From Nitrospira sp. (GTDB taxonomy: Bacteria > Nitrospirota > Nitrospiria > Nitrospirales > Nitrospiraceae): a DNA stretch of 64,000 nucleotides. Below the pieces are notes generated by a model that saw nothing but the letters and a program-made list of their open reading frames with translations, searched no databases and was not told the origin of the DNA. The stretch is from NCBI GenBank assembly GCA_009594995.1, contig VOPR01000023.1:1-64000 (forward strand), in the 5' to 3' direction. The translations under genes were made by a program, and so were the position numbers. Below, one piece after another: positions 45,401 to 52,834 of this stretch (within the stretch, counting starts at the first letter, position 1; each line of letters begins with the position of its first letter).

Positions 45401-45525
45401 CGGACCATCCGGCCTTCTCCAAAGGCGGGATCGATACCGAGCATTCCTTCCTCCAGAAGCCCTTCACGCCCACGACGCTGGCGCAAAAAGTTCGTGAAGT
45501 GTTGGATGGGTCGAAAGTCGGCTGA
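42424..45525 (+). CDS. Hybrid sensor histidine kinase (dCache, PAS, GAF, HisKA, HATPase, REC)
   Basis: 1033 residues, overlapping the upstream gene by the 4-base ATGA. Helix 1 (VLIVGMTIVALVIGVVML) and helix 2 (GIAGVVVWIPMVGLLLW) flank a dCache sensor (ADKLDRLLFERHADVRM, GVTDTQGRMVAATDSS). PAS (VDTALDAVISMDAGGIVTDW) and GAF (QYAVTRVLAESRTLEEA, IGKGLPGRIWQAGEPTWI) follow. HisKA has GGVAHDFNNMLTVIRGY, HATPase NLAVNARDAMPSGG and GTGLGLSTVYGI, and REC LLLTDVVMPQMSG. Its coupling to the YkgJ-DUF2156 gene may connect that unknown enzyme to a signal; the output partner is not in the window. Confidence 0.93.
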   Translation: MTASSPTASSRRSYPWLPVLIVGMTIVALVIGVVMLRSIEVRMVEATGENLTLASAEIADKLDRLLFERHADVRMMARAFTDRATDKKYINEYLQWMKETYAPVYLWLGVTDTQGRMVAATDSSTIGQDFSRSGWFERVRQTGTVQVDEVEIHESNHKIESVAFTAPILSVSGQFLGAVTTRIGLPMLEDVLIETVREIQQTDGAAGPFEYQFLTRAGVVFVDSSSTSLDRVNLRELGLPSVLLSSSGKAGYVEEMHVRRHVPVVTGYSQTNGYSEYSGLQWTILLRMDRDVILLPIRAMMWKLGIAGVVVWIPMVGLLLWATGRLRDQHRQAQQESEWARAAEAALLQSQERNRVIVDTALDAVISMDAGGIVTDWNAQAVNIFGWEREEALGRRVSETVIPARDREQHERGLRHFLETGQGAILNRRIEMTGCHRDGHEFPVEITISPARLGDAYIFSAFIRDITARKRTERQLASQYAVTRVLAESRTLEEAGPKILQAICESLEWELGIFWRLDRQGSVLRCLDVWQSPGLNAEEFVLDTWQHTFAIGKGLPGRIWQAGEPTWIKDVVQEANFPRGGAASRVGLHGAFGFPVRVGTEVEGVIELFRREIKQPDEQLLKMVADVGLKIGQFGERARAEDALRRTEAQLQQSQKMEAVGRLAGGVAHDFNNMLTVIRGYSELVLSRLAPTDGFRKELEEVKKAADRASGLTGQLLAFSRRQFIAPKVLDLNSVIHNMEGMLRRLLGEDIVELCTVLDPGLGQLKADPGQVEQVIMNLAVNARDAMPSGGRLTVETANVQFGQRRNRPPMGAEPGSYIALIVRDTGHGMDEDTQSHVFEPFFTTKEKGKGTGLGLSTVYGIVKQSGGCIEVESKPGRGATFKIFFPRVEATNPEAEAVSVGGDSVRGRETVLLVEDEPGVRRLVNETLRLHGYTVLEARHGIEALLTGAKHAGPIHLLLTDVVMPQMSGPEVAEKLATVRPEVKVLYMSGYPDHPAFSKGGIDTEHSFLQKPFTPTTLAQKVREVLDGSKVG

Positions 45526-45645
45526 CGGATGCCATGCCGGTGTCCGCTGTGTGCCAGCCCCCATCCGCTCGCTTGAACTTCCTCCCCGTTTCCGTTTATC
45601 GTGGCGCACGATGCAGATTATTTTCATTATTGTAGGAGTGGCGGA

Positions 45646-46485
45646 ATGAGCGAGGGGCGGGCAGCAACGGCGTCGAAAGGGCAGGAACAGGAGATCGACC
45701 GGTACAGGATCGCACGCGAACCGTTTTACGCTGACGTGCGGGGCGAGGTCGGGCTCTTTACGATTGCCGCGAAGAGCCGCATGCCGGTGATGCTCAAGGG
45801 GCCGACGGGCTGCGGGAAAACGCGGTTCGTGCAGCACATGGCCTATCGCCTGGGCCGCCCGCTCATTACCGTGGCTTGCCATGAAGACCTCACGGCTTCA
45901 GATCTCGTTGGCCGCTATCTCCTGAAGGGACAGGAGACCGTCTGGATGGATGGCCCGCTGACCCTCGGCGTTAAGCAGGGAGCCATTGTCTATCTGGACG
46001 AAATCGTCGAGGCCCGCAAAGACACGACCGTCATTATCCATCCCCTCAGCGATGACCGGCGGCTCCTGCCGATCGAAAAGAAGGGGCAGGTGATCGAGGC
46101 GGTCGATGATTTCATGCTGGTGATCTCCTACAACCCCGGCTACCAAAGCATTCTGAAGGACCTGAAGCAAAGCACCAAGCAACGGTTCATGGCGATCGAG
46201 TTCGACTATCCGCTGCCGGACGTCGAGAGTCGCGTGGTGGCGCATGAAGCCGGTGTGAGCCCGGAGATTGCGCAGCGGCTCGTCAAAATTGCCGAAAAGG
46301 TCCGGAACCTGAAAAATCACGGGCTCGAAGAAGGCGTCAGCACGAGACTCCTGATTTACGCGGCCACGCTGATCAAGCAGGGTGTACCGGCTGATCGCGC
46401 GTGTGATGTGGCCATTGCCCGGCCGATCACCGACGATCCGGATATGTTGCGCAGCATCATTGAGGTCGTAAAAGCGATCTTCTGA
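45646..46485 (+). CDS. CbbQ/NirQ/NorQ-type MoxR AAA+ ATPase
   Basis: 279 residues from ATG 45646, with AGGAG 7 bases upstream; an in-frame GTG at 45601 would add 15 residues. Walker [11 protein letters not shown], Walker [14 protein letters not shown] and sensor 1 ISYNPGYQS are intact. The insert [21 protein letters not shown] and C-terminal [14 protein letters not shown] are hallmarks of CbbQ. CbbQ and its VWA partner CbbO act as a metal-enzyme activase (RuBisCO or NO reductase in known cases). The VWA partner is probably the gene at 49276, not adjacent here. No RuBisCO or nor gene is visible. Confidence 0.92.
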   Translation: MSEGRAATASKGQEQEIDRYRIAREPFYADVRGEVGLFTIAAKSRMPVMLKGPTGCGKTRFVQHMAYRLGRPLITVACHEDLTASDLVGRYLLKGQETVWMDGPLTLGVKQGAIVYLDEIVEARKDTTVIIHPLSDDRRLLPIEKKGQVIEAVDDFMLVISYNPGYQSILKDLKQSTKQRFMAIEFDYPLPDVESRVVAHEAGVSPEIAQRLVKIAEKVRNLKNHGLEEGVSTRLLIYAATLIKQGVPADRACDVAIARPITDDPDMLRSIIEVVKAIF

Positions 46486-46532
46486 TCACCTCGTCTGTCG
46501 CGAACCAGTGACCGGGTATCCGCAAGAACCTT

Positions 46533-46910
46533 GTGACTAGCCCCGATCCCAAGCGAAAGAGCCTGCCCCAGGCAGGGGAACAGGTTGTTCGCACCACTGC
46601 CGAGGGCGCCATCATTTCCGTGCATGTCCAGCCCAAAGCCTCCCGTACCCAATGTGCAGGGCTCCACGGTCACGCGGTGAAAATTCGCGTGGCGGCACTG
46701 CCGTCCGATGGAGCGGCGAACGAGGAGCTGTGCCGATTTCTCGCCCGGACTTGTGGCTTACCATTGAATGCCGTCGAGATTCTCAGTGGGGCGGGCAGCC
46801 GTCAGAAGCGGATTCTGGTGAGAGGATGTTCCGCCGAGCAGGTGCGCACACGACTTCGGCTCGATGAGGAAGCGGCCGGATCCGCCGGCGGTGAAGGCGT
46901 GAGGCATTGA
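46533..46910 (+). CDS. DUF167/YggU-family protein
   Basis: 125 residues from a GTG. The DUF167 core is AIISVHVQPKASRTQCAGLHGHAVKIRVAAL, then DGAANEELCRFLARTCGLPLNAVEILSGAGSRQKRILV. Conserved and broadly distributed, its function is unknown; the fold resembles small RNA-binding-like domains. The extended C-terminus (about 15 residues, Glu/Gly-rich) is non-conserved. The gene follows cbbQ by 47 bases, with the lipoprotein gene 15 bases downstream. Confidence 0.88.
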   Translation: MTSPDPKRKSLPQAGEQVVRTTAEGAIISVHVQPKASRTQCAGLHGHAVKIRVAALPSDGAANEELCRFLARTCGLPLNAVEILSGAGSRQKRILVRGCSAEQVRTRLRLDEEAAGSAGGEGVRH

Positions 46911-46925
46911 GGGGTGGGGGACTCT

Positions 46926-47411
46926 ATGCACGGTGATCGAAGAACCATGACGGGGCGGTGGGGGCTTAGACTGGGAAACATTGGCACGAGAGCTTCTCGA
47001 TGGGCCAGCTTAGTGATTGTCATTGCCGTGGTCGCCTGCGCGGGGCCCGAGCCTATCCTGAAGTCCACGACCTATTTGCAGCTTCACGGGAAAGAGCAGG
47101 GGGATCGTGAAGCGGCGGTCTGTGGGCTGAAAGCGGAACGGGCCGGGTTGCAGCATGGGACCAATCGCAGCGGGAATGCTGGTGCCGGCACTGCGCTGGG
47201 TGTCATCGGCGGGGCGGCGGTGGGAGCCTCGACCGGACTCATCGGCGGCCCTGCCGGAATCGCCATCGGCGCGGCAGCTGGCGGTGCGGTCGGGGGAGTA
47301 TTAGGTTTCCTCGCTGGGACCTACAAACCGTTACAGCCCCAGCAGGACTATGCCGCTTTCGTTGAGCGATGCCTCAAGGAGAAGGGCTATGAGACTGAGG
47401 GGTGGCACTAA
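46926..47411 (+). CDS. Glycine-zipper lipoprotein
   Basis: 161 residues from ATG 46926, after GAGGGGTGGGGG; an in-frame GTG at 46914 is possible. A long basic n-region and hydrophobic IVIAVVAC give a lipobox. After about 55 polar residues comes a glycine-zipper (GVIGGAAVGASTGLIGGPAG then AIGAAAGGAVGGVLGFLAG) able to span or tightly associate with the membrane. The C-terminus FVERCLKEKGYETEGWH resembles YMGG-type envelope-stress lipoproteins. A partner is unknown. Confidence 0.8.
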   Translation: MHGDRRTMTGRWGLRLGNIGTRASRWASLVIVIAVVACAGPEPILKSTTYLQLHGKEQGDREAAVCGLKAERAGLQHGTNRSGNAGAGTALGVIGGAAVGASTGLIGGPAGIAIGAAAGGAVGGVLGFLAGTYKPLQPQQDYAAFVERCLKEKGYETEGWH

Positions 47412-47451
47412 TCAGGTCGTGATGCAGCAGGCTCTTTTGCGATCCGGCCGC

Positions 47452-48699
47452 TCAGAAGGTAAAGCAGCCTGAGTAATCGGCCATCAGGCATTGCACGCGT
47501 ATCGAAATTCGTTCCAACCGCTCCAACTGCTGCGGCGTCGGCGCAGAGGTCCGTACCTCCCGTAGCCATTCGGCATCCTGCCTCAATTTTTTCAGCGACC
47601 ATCGCGATGTGCCCGGTATGAGCGTCTCCTCGTGAATCGCTTTCTCCACGATGCTGCGGAAGGAGGCCACCTCATCGGCGAATTCCATCCGCTGCGCGTC
47701 AAACGTGTAACGGGCCTCGTCCTGCGCCATCAGACCAGTGAGGCGGCGAATCCATTCAACGGTCGCGGCCATGCGCTCGTAATGCAGGGTGCTGGCGACG
47801 TCTCCCGGCGTGTGGTAGCGGGGACTGCGTGCAGCGGACAGAAAGAGAAACGGAATGTGGTGATTGCGGAACACGTCATAGTCGCTGAAGGCCTTGTGGC
47901 CATGATCGGGAATTTCTTCGACGAGATGGATTCCCCCGGGGAACACTGTGAGGGATGAGACCTGGGTTTGTGTGACCCGTCGGTACAGTTCAGGGCTTTT
48001 CTCCGCGCCGGTGGCAAATATCGCATCCTTGAGAGGCGCCCATTGCACGCCTCCCATCAGGTCCATGATGATGACGGCTTGAAGATGGTCTGCCGTGCCG
48101 ACTTCCGGAGGCAGGTGATGAAACAGAAACTGCGAACCCATTTCGGCGGTGCCGAAGTAGGGGGACTCCTCGCTATTGAATCCCACGAATATGATGCCGT
48201 GGCGCGGGAGACTTGCCAGGTTTCTGGCTGTTTCAATCAGGATGGCAATGGAGGACGCGTTATCGTCGGCACCAAGGTAGGGATACCCCAAATGGTCGTA
48301 ATGGGCGCCGATCACAATCCAGCGTGTGGACGCAGTCTGCTCCGCAGGCGGGATGAACCCGATCAGGTTGTCCCCCATCCGTGCTGAAATGGTCTGGCGG
48401 TAGCCGCCCAGAGAGGGGAATGGTCGAAGTCCGATCCCGCGAAATTGATCCTCGATATAGTGGGCCGCCTGGCGGTTGCCTGGCGTTCCTGGTTGGCGAC
48501 CGGCCAGGTCAGGACTCGCGAGGAACGACACATGGGTCTGCAATCGTTTCGCTGAGGCTGTCGTGACCGGCAATATTCTCGGGTCGAGAGGCTCCATGGT
48601 GTGGAGACATCCGGCAAGAGTGAGACTGAGCAGGGCGGAGAGAATCGGGAGGCCAAAGGGGACTCGGTCCAGTCGATCCCGTTGAGTACGGCGGGTCAC
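47452..48699 (-). CDS. M28-family zinc aminopeptidase, lipoprotein
   Basis: 415 residues. The N-terminus ends in the lipobox LTLAGC. The zinc-ligand pattern of M28 is visible: GAHYDHLG, GADDNASS, SEES, the MDLMGG acid and SPRYHTPGD. The PA-like insertion domain is absent. These enzymes cut N-terminal residues from peptides and, anchored in the outer-membrane leaflet, should act in the periplasm or outside. The gene begins 2 bases beyond the FTR stop and is co-transcribed with it, an odd pairing of a cytoplasmic redox enzyme and an envelope peptidase. Confidence 0.9.
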   Translation of the reverse strand: MTRRTQRDRLDRVPFGLPILSALLSLTLAGCLHTMEPLDPRILPVTTASAKRLQTHVSFLASPDLAGRQPGTPGNRQAAHYIEDQFRGIGLRPFPSLGGYRQTISARMGDNLIGFIPPAEQTASTRWIVIGAHYDHLGYPYLGADDNASSIAILIETARNLASLPRHGIIFVGFNSEESPYFGTAEMGSQFLFHHLPPEVGTADHLQAVIIMDLMGGVQWAPLKDAIFATGAEKSPELYRRVTQTQVSSLTVFPGGIHLVEEIPDHGHKAFSDYDVFRNHHIPFLFLSAARSPRYHTPGDVASTLHYERMAATVEWIRRLTGLMAQDEARYTFDAQRMEFADEVASFRSIVEKAIHEETLIPGTSRWSLKKLRQDAEWLREVRTSAPTPQQLERLERISIRVQCLMADYSGCFTF

Positions 48700-48701
48700 A
48701 G

Positions 48702-49142
48702 TTATTTCGAAGAGTCCGAGACGGTGGGTGAATTCGGCTCTTTCGGTGCCATGGGCAGCGCTTTGTGACGAAGCGCCCGACCCTTCTCCGGGGTCGGATC
48801 AGTAATGAGGCCGTAGCATTGGCGGCCTTCATGGTCCTCGGGCAGATACTCGGTGATCGGCATGCCATCCTCCCGCACGAAGAGCAAGCAATGGCAATAT
48901 TTATAGATCTGCATTTCGTCGCAGGCGCACATCCAGCGACGCAACTTGGCCTCGGCCTGTTTGTCCGGGTAAAAGTTGCAGGGACAGAGCGGTTTTCCCA
49001 ACTCATCGACGTGGGCGGCTAGTCCCAACACCACGGCGTTGGTGACGGCCGGATTCGGATGCATGGCCGTGCCGCTTTTCTCGGCGAAGCCTTTGACATA
49101 CTTCCACATCTTCTCGAGACTTTCTTTGCTCGGCTCAGCCAT
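48702..49142 (-). CDS. Ferredoxin:thioredoxin reductase catalytic (beta) subunit
   Basis: 146 residues. The Cys signature CPC-x16-CxC-x8-CHC is exact: Cys53, 55, 72, 74, 83, 85 (PLCPCNFYP, MCACDEM, YCHCLLF). This binds the 4Fe-4S cluster beside the redox-active disulphide that reduces thioredoxin with electrons from ferredoxin. The C-terminal tail of about 55 residues is longer than in plants but normal for bacterial sequences. No variable (alpha) subunit or thioredoxin gene is adjacent. A 2Fe-2S ferredoxin is encoded at 56035. Confidence 0.93.
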   Translation of the reverse strand: MAEPSKESLEKMWKYVKGFAEKSGTAMHPNPAVTNAVVLGLAAHVDELGKPLCPCNFYPDKQAEAKLRRWMCACDEMQIYKYCHCLLFVREDGMPITEYLPEDHEGRQCYGLITDPTPEKGRALRHKALPMAPKEPNSPTVSDSSK

Positions 49143-49214
49143 TCCGTCCCCCGCGTTACAATCGCCCGATCAATAATGTCTGTCTGGCAGGAGTTCCTGC
49201 GCGTGAGGTCACAG

Positions 49215-49243
49215 TTTACAAGCGAAATTGTGTCCTTTACAAT
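49215..49243 (+). promoter_or_regulatory. Strong sigma-70 promoter of the CbbO-like gene
   Basis: TTTACA (49215-49220), a 17-base spacer and TACAAT (49238-49243) match the consensus at five of six positions in each box. The predicted start of transcription near 49250 leaves a leader of about 26 bases before ATG 49276. This shows that the VWA gene has its own promoter, separate from the cbbQ-type gene 2.8 kb upstream. Confidence 0.65.
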
Positions 49244-49275
49244 CCACGACTTCCCCTAAAACGGATTAGGTGGCC

Positions 49276-52200
49276 ATGGCGTCTGGGCGCTCCTCCCAAC
49301 AACTTCTTGACCGGCTGGCGGACCAACTCGGGCCGGATTCCGCTACGGCGGTAGTGAATGCCATTGCCGGCTCGGCTACCAGGCCTGATGTCCTGGATGG
49401 GGTGTTGCTGCTATTGGAGGAACTCACGGAAGAGGCGCCGAAGGCAGCCAGGGGCGCGATCGACGCCTTTGCGGATCTGCAGCGCCGGGGCCTGCTCGCC
49501 GAAGTGCTTCCGTGGTTGGATCTCGGGGTGGCCATCGCCGCGGATTCCGGAGCCTTGGCGTTGAGATTTTTTAAGGAGAGCCCGTTGCTGCTCGGCCTCC
49601 TCGATCCTTCGAAGCGCGCCATCGTGTTGACCGCCGGCTTGGAACTCGCCGACCGCCAGGCCAATGTGGCCGTGGAATTCATCCGGATCGCCCCGGAAGT
49701 GATCGATGTCCTGTCGCCGAAGGACTGGCCCATCTGGATGGAACTGGCGTGCGAGCTGGCGGAGACCGATTTTGCCTTGGCCGTGGAATATATCCGGCAG
49801 ATTCCCTCAATTGCTCCTGTCTTGTCCCTTGATGCAGTGCGCGACTGGGTGCAGTTCGGGATGAAGCTGATCGTTGAGAACAGCCTGGGCAAGCCGGACT
49901 ACCTGGGGGCGTTGGAGTTTTTCCGGACGAGTCCGGGCATTCTGAAAGATATTCCCGATTTGGCGCAACGTAATCGCGTCATTCACGTGGGTGCGCAGAT
50001 GGCGGCGCGGTCGCCGCAGGCGGGCATTGCTCTCCTGGCGGAAGCTCCCTCGATGCTCCGGTCCCTTCCGACCGATGAATGGCGGATGCAGGTGTTGCAA
50101 TATGGTCTCCTGGTCGCCGAACGCGACGCTGATACCGCGCTGGCCTACCTTCGGCGCTGCCCGGAGTTGATTGCATTGATCGGACTGGGTGAAGGGGCGC
50201 AGCAGAAGTTCCAGGCGTGGTTTGCCTCCGGAATGGAGGTGCTGGAGTACAGCCTGGATGGCGGCCGGGCCTACTTTGCTATGGAATCGGAGAAGGCGTT
50301 GGGCGCGGTGTCGCAGGCGATGAGTGGCGTGCCGCTGCGGCAGATCGCCCGGCGCGTGAAGTTGTTTGCCCAGGCGCTCTGTGGTCGGGATCTCCGTATC
50401 CACGATCTGCCGGACTCCCTTGAATCAGCACAGCCAATGGCGCGCGCAACGGTCAGCGACGATGGACTGGGCATCGGGTTGCCCTCACTCATCAGGCGGT
50501 ATCCGACCTACGACGAAAATGTGCGTCTCTATATGGTGATGGCTGCCCATGAGGCCGGGCATTTGGAATTCGGCACCTTCGACCTTCCGATGGCCCGCGT
50601 GCAGGATCTCACCGAGGTTGTGGGGCAGCGGTATAGACGATCTGTTTCAAGCGAAGTGAGAACCCTGGGCGACTTCTTGGCCCGTTATCCTCAGCCCGGC
50701 CTGATGCGCGACCTCTGGTCCCTCGTCGAGGATGCTCGCGTTGAGTATCTGCTGCGCCTCGAATATCCGGGACTGAGCCGGGATCTGGCCGCGATAGCCA
50801 AAGATGCGGTCAGTGTTCGGAGCCTCGCGCATGGGATGACGGTGCGTGAATTGGTTGTCGATCAGCTCCTGCTCCTGTCCACGGCTGAGCCCGGTTCTGT
50901 TCCGATTCCCGATGCGGTACAGAACGAGGTCGGGCAACTGTGGGGGCTCTGCCAGACGATCTTCCATCCGTTGGCCACCGCGGAGGAGGCTGTGCGATTG
51001 GCCGATCGCCTCTATGTGTGTATGGATGAATTATTAGCGATCCGACGAGAAGCTATCCCGAGTCCTGATGAGGCGGAGGCTCCCGAACAATCGATCCCTG
51101 CGCCGAAGTCTTCGGAAGATCTTTCCGACACCTACCGCCCGATGGACAATTGGGATTATCGTGGCGCGATGGACCCCAATCTCGTGCGGGATCGAACCGA
51201 GTCTTCACCGGAACAGAGTCCGGCGTCAGGTCAAGGCGACAGCGAGGGCGGGGCCGGCTTGGCCGGTGATTCGGGCGGCTCGTCGGGCGCGGGGACGGCG
51301 CGTTCCCAACAGATGTCACAGGACGTGTTGGTTCCAGGTCGTCGGCAACCCTCGCTGGTTGAAGAAGTGTTGGCGGTTGAAGGCGAAGGCGCGCGGCCTG
51401 AAGACCAAAAGGCCGGGACGGTGAAGGCGGTGCGCTACCGCGAATGGGATGCCGCTATTCAGGATTATCGGATGAATTGGTGTCGCGTGGTGGAGCGGGA
51501 GGCGGTCGAGGGGTCGTCGGAGTTTGTAGAGGAGACCCTGGCGGCTCAGCGCGGGCCGGTCCGACTGTTGCGTCGTTATTTTGAAAGCCTGCGTCCCCCG
51601 GGGCTCAGGCGCGTTCCAGGCCAGTTGGACGGTGAAGACCTGGATATGGATGCCGTCATCGGCCGATTGGCTGACCTGCAGGCGGGCATCGAGCCGTCGG
51701 AGCGGATCTATGTGCGGCGTGAAAAGCGTGAGCGCGAGGTTGCCGCGGCGTTCCTGGTCGATCTCAGCGGGTCCACCAGCCGTCAGGTCGAGCAAGGTCG
51801 GCGAATTATCGATATCGAAAAACAGGGCTTGGTGCTGTTGTGTGAGGCGTTGACGGCGATCGGAGATCAGTTTGCCGTATATGGCTATTCCGGACAGGGA
51901 CGGCATCAGGTGGATTTTGTCGTGGTGAAAGGCTTCGATGAATTGGTGACCGGGCGTGCGGGAGCCAAACTAGGGGGGATTGTTCCCCTACAGCAAAACC
52001 GCGACGGTGCGGCCATCCGGCATGCGACAAGCAAGCTGCTCGCCCGCCAGGCGAAGACGCGGCTGCTGGTAGTTATCAGCGACGGCCGTCCGCTGGATGA
52101 TGGATACAAGGACGAATATTCACTGGAAGACACGCGGATGGCCCTGCGGGAAGCTCGGGCCAGCGGGATTGAGCCGGTCTGCATTACGATCGACAAACAG

Positions 52201-52311
52201 GCGGACCCCTATCTTCGCCGGATGTACGGGGATGTGCGCTATGTGGTGATTGATCGTGTGGAGGGGTTGCCGGAGAAGCTCCCGAGGATTTACCATCGGC
52301 TGACGGCCTGA
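49276..52311 (+). CDS. CbbO/NorD-like VWA-domain protein with N-terminal helical repeats
   Basis: 1011 residues from ATG 49276 (ATTAGGTGG upstream; GTG 49270 is an alternative). The first 400 or so residues hold about seven helical repeats spaced 35-44 residues apart (LALRFFKESPLLLGLL, VAVEFIRIAPEVIDVL, LAVEYIRQIPSIAPVL, TALAYLRRCPELIALI). A middle region, HEAGHLEFGTFDL then ARVEYLLRLEYPGLSRDL, is typical of NorD/CbbO. A low-complexity Gly/Ser acidic linker follows. The C-terminal VWA domain has the MIDAS motif FLVDLSGSTS and VVISDGRPLDDGY. It should pair with a MoxR ATPase, probably 45646-46485, to remodel a target. Confidence 0.88.
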   Translation: MASGRSSQQLLDRLADQLGPDSATAVVNAIAGSATRPDVLDGVLLLLEELTEEAPKAARGAIDAFADLQRRGLLAEVLPWLDLGVAIAADSGALALRFFKESPLLLGLLDPSKRAIVLTAGLELADRQANVAVEFIRIAPEVIDVLSPKDWPIWMELACELAETDFALAVEYIRQIPSIAPVLSLDAVRDWVQFGMKLIVENSLGKPDYLGALEFFRTSPGILKDIPDLAQRNRVIHVGAQMAARSPQAGIALLAEAPSMLRSLPTDEWRMQVLQYGLLVAERDADTALAYLRRCPELIALIGLGEGAQQKFQAWFASGMEVLEYSLDGGRAYFAMESEKALGAVSQAMSGVPLRQIARRVKLFAQALCGRDLRIHDLPDSLESAQPMARATVSDDGLGIGLPSLIRRYPTYDENVRLYMVMAAHEAGHLEFGTFDLPMARVQDLTEVVGQRYRRSVSSEVRTLGDFLARYPQPGLMRDLWSLVEDARVEYLLRLEYPGLSRDLAAIAKDAVSVRSLAHGMTVRELVVDQLLLLSTAEPGSVPIPDAVQNEVGQLWGLCQTIFHPLATAEEAVRLADRLYVCMDELLAIRREAIPSPDEAEAPEQSIPAPKSSEDLSDTYRPMDNWDYRGAMDPNLVRDRTESSPEQSPASGQGDSEGGAGLAGDSGGSSGAGTARSQQMSQDVLVPGRRQPSLVEEVLAVEGEGARPEDQKAGTVKAVRYREWDAAIQDYRMNWCRVVEREAVEGSSEFVEETLAAQRGPVRLLRRYFESLRPPGLRRVPGQLDGEDLDMDAVIGRLADLQAGIEPSERIYVRREKREREVAAAFLVDLSGSTSRQVEQGRRIIDIEKQGLVLLCEALTAIGDQFAVYGYSGQGRHQVDFVVVKGFDELVTGRAGAKLGGIVPLQQNRDGAAIRHATSKLLARQAKTRLLVVISDGRPLDDGYKDEYSLEDTRMALREARASGIEPVCITIDKQADPYLRRMYGDVRYVVIDRVEGLPEKLPRIYHRLTA

Positions 52312-52354
52312 CCGGTCGCACAGAAGGCCTTTTCAGCACTGGAGCATACCAACC

Positions 52355-52765
52355 ATGATTGAGCAGCAACCCCGACCGACGGTGCCACCGTGGCTTTATA
52401 AATTGTTCACCGGCCATCAGTACCCCTATGTTCGACGGCAAGCCAAGTTTGCGAACCGGGACGTCAAGCCGGGCGAGGATCGGCCCGAGCCGACGCGGGA
52501 AGAGATCGATGCCAAGTTTTGGGAAATCTATCCGCGTTGCACCGCCAAGATCCTGCAGGAAGTAAAAGCCGGCATGATCGTGGTGTTTCATGAGCTGGGT
52601 GACTACCCGGCCGGCGGGTACCAGGGGCTGGTGGATGCGCCTGAGGAATTTCTTGCGGCGCATTATGGGAAGAAAAAAATCAAAGTGAACTTTTACGACG
52701 GCGATAATTTTGTCTGCACGATCAATTTTAAGGTCGGCGGCTGGACGGGACACGAACCGGCGTGA
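52355..52765 (+). CDS. Unknown small protein, downstream of the CbbO-like gene
   Basis: 136 residues, 43 bases after the VWA gene. The protein is soluble, without signal or membrane helix: PPWLYKLFTGHQYPYVRRQAK, a Pro/Glu-rich stretch, then AGMIVVFHELGDYPAGGY and a C-terminal KIKVNFYDGDNFVCTINFKVGG. I do not recognise it. Its position suggests it may be a co-factor or substrate adaptor of the MoxR/VWA pair, but this is guilt by association only. Confidence 0.72.
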   Translation: MIEQQPRPTVPPWLYKLFTGHQYPYVRRQAKFANRDVKPGEDRPEPTREEIDAKFWEIYPRCTAKILQEVKAGMIVVFHELGDYPAGGYQGLVDAPEEFLAAHYGKKKIKVNFYDGDNFVCTINFKVGGWTGHEPA

Positions 52766-52805
52766 AGAGCAGAAAGCAGGCGCACGGGAGACGCTGCGCT
52801 TGATG

Positions 52806-52826
52806 CTTCACGTTTCACGCTTCACG
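52806..52826. repeat. Three tandem 7-mers (c/t)TTCACG upstream of mdh
   Basis: CTTCACG, TTTCACG and CTTCACG follow one another without a gap, ending 8 bases before the mdh ATG. It is a minimal tandem array that may form a slip-prone site or simply a low-complexity leader; similar TTCACG strings are common in intergenic DNA of many bacteria. Confidence 0.7.
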
Positions 52827-52834
52827 AGGTGGGA

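Noticed and set aside
52806..52826. Start of a CRISPR array
   Set aside because: Three 7-mers in direct contact have no spacers and are too short for CRISPR repeats.
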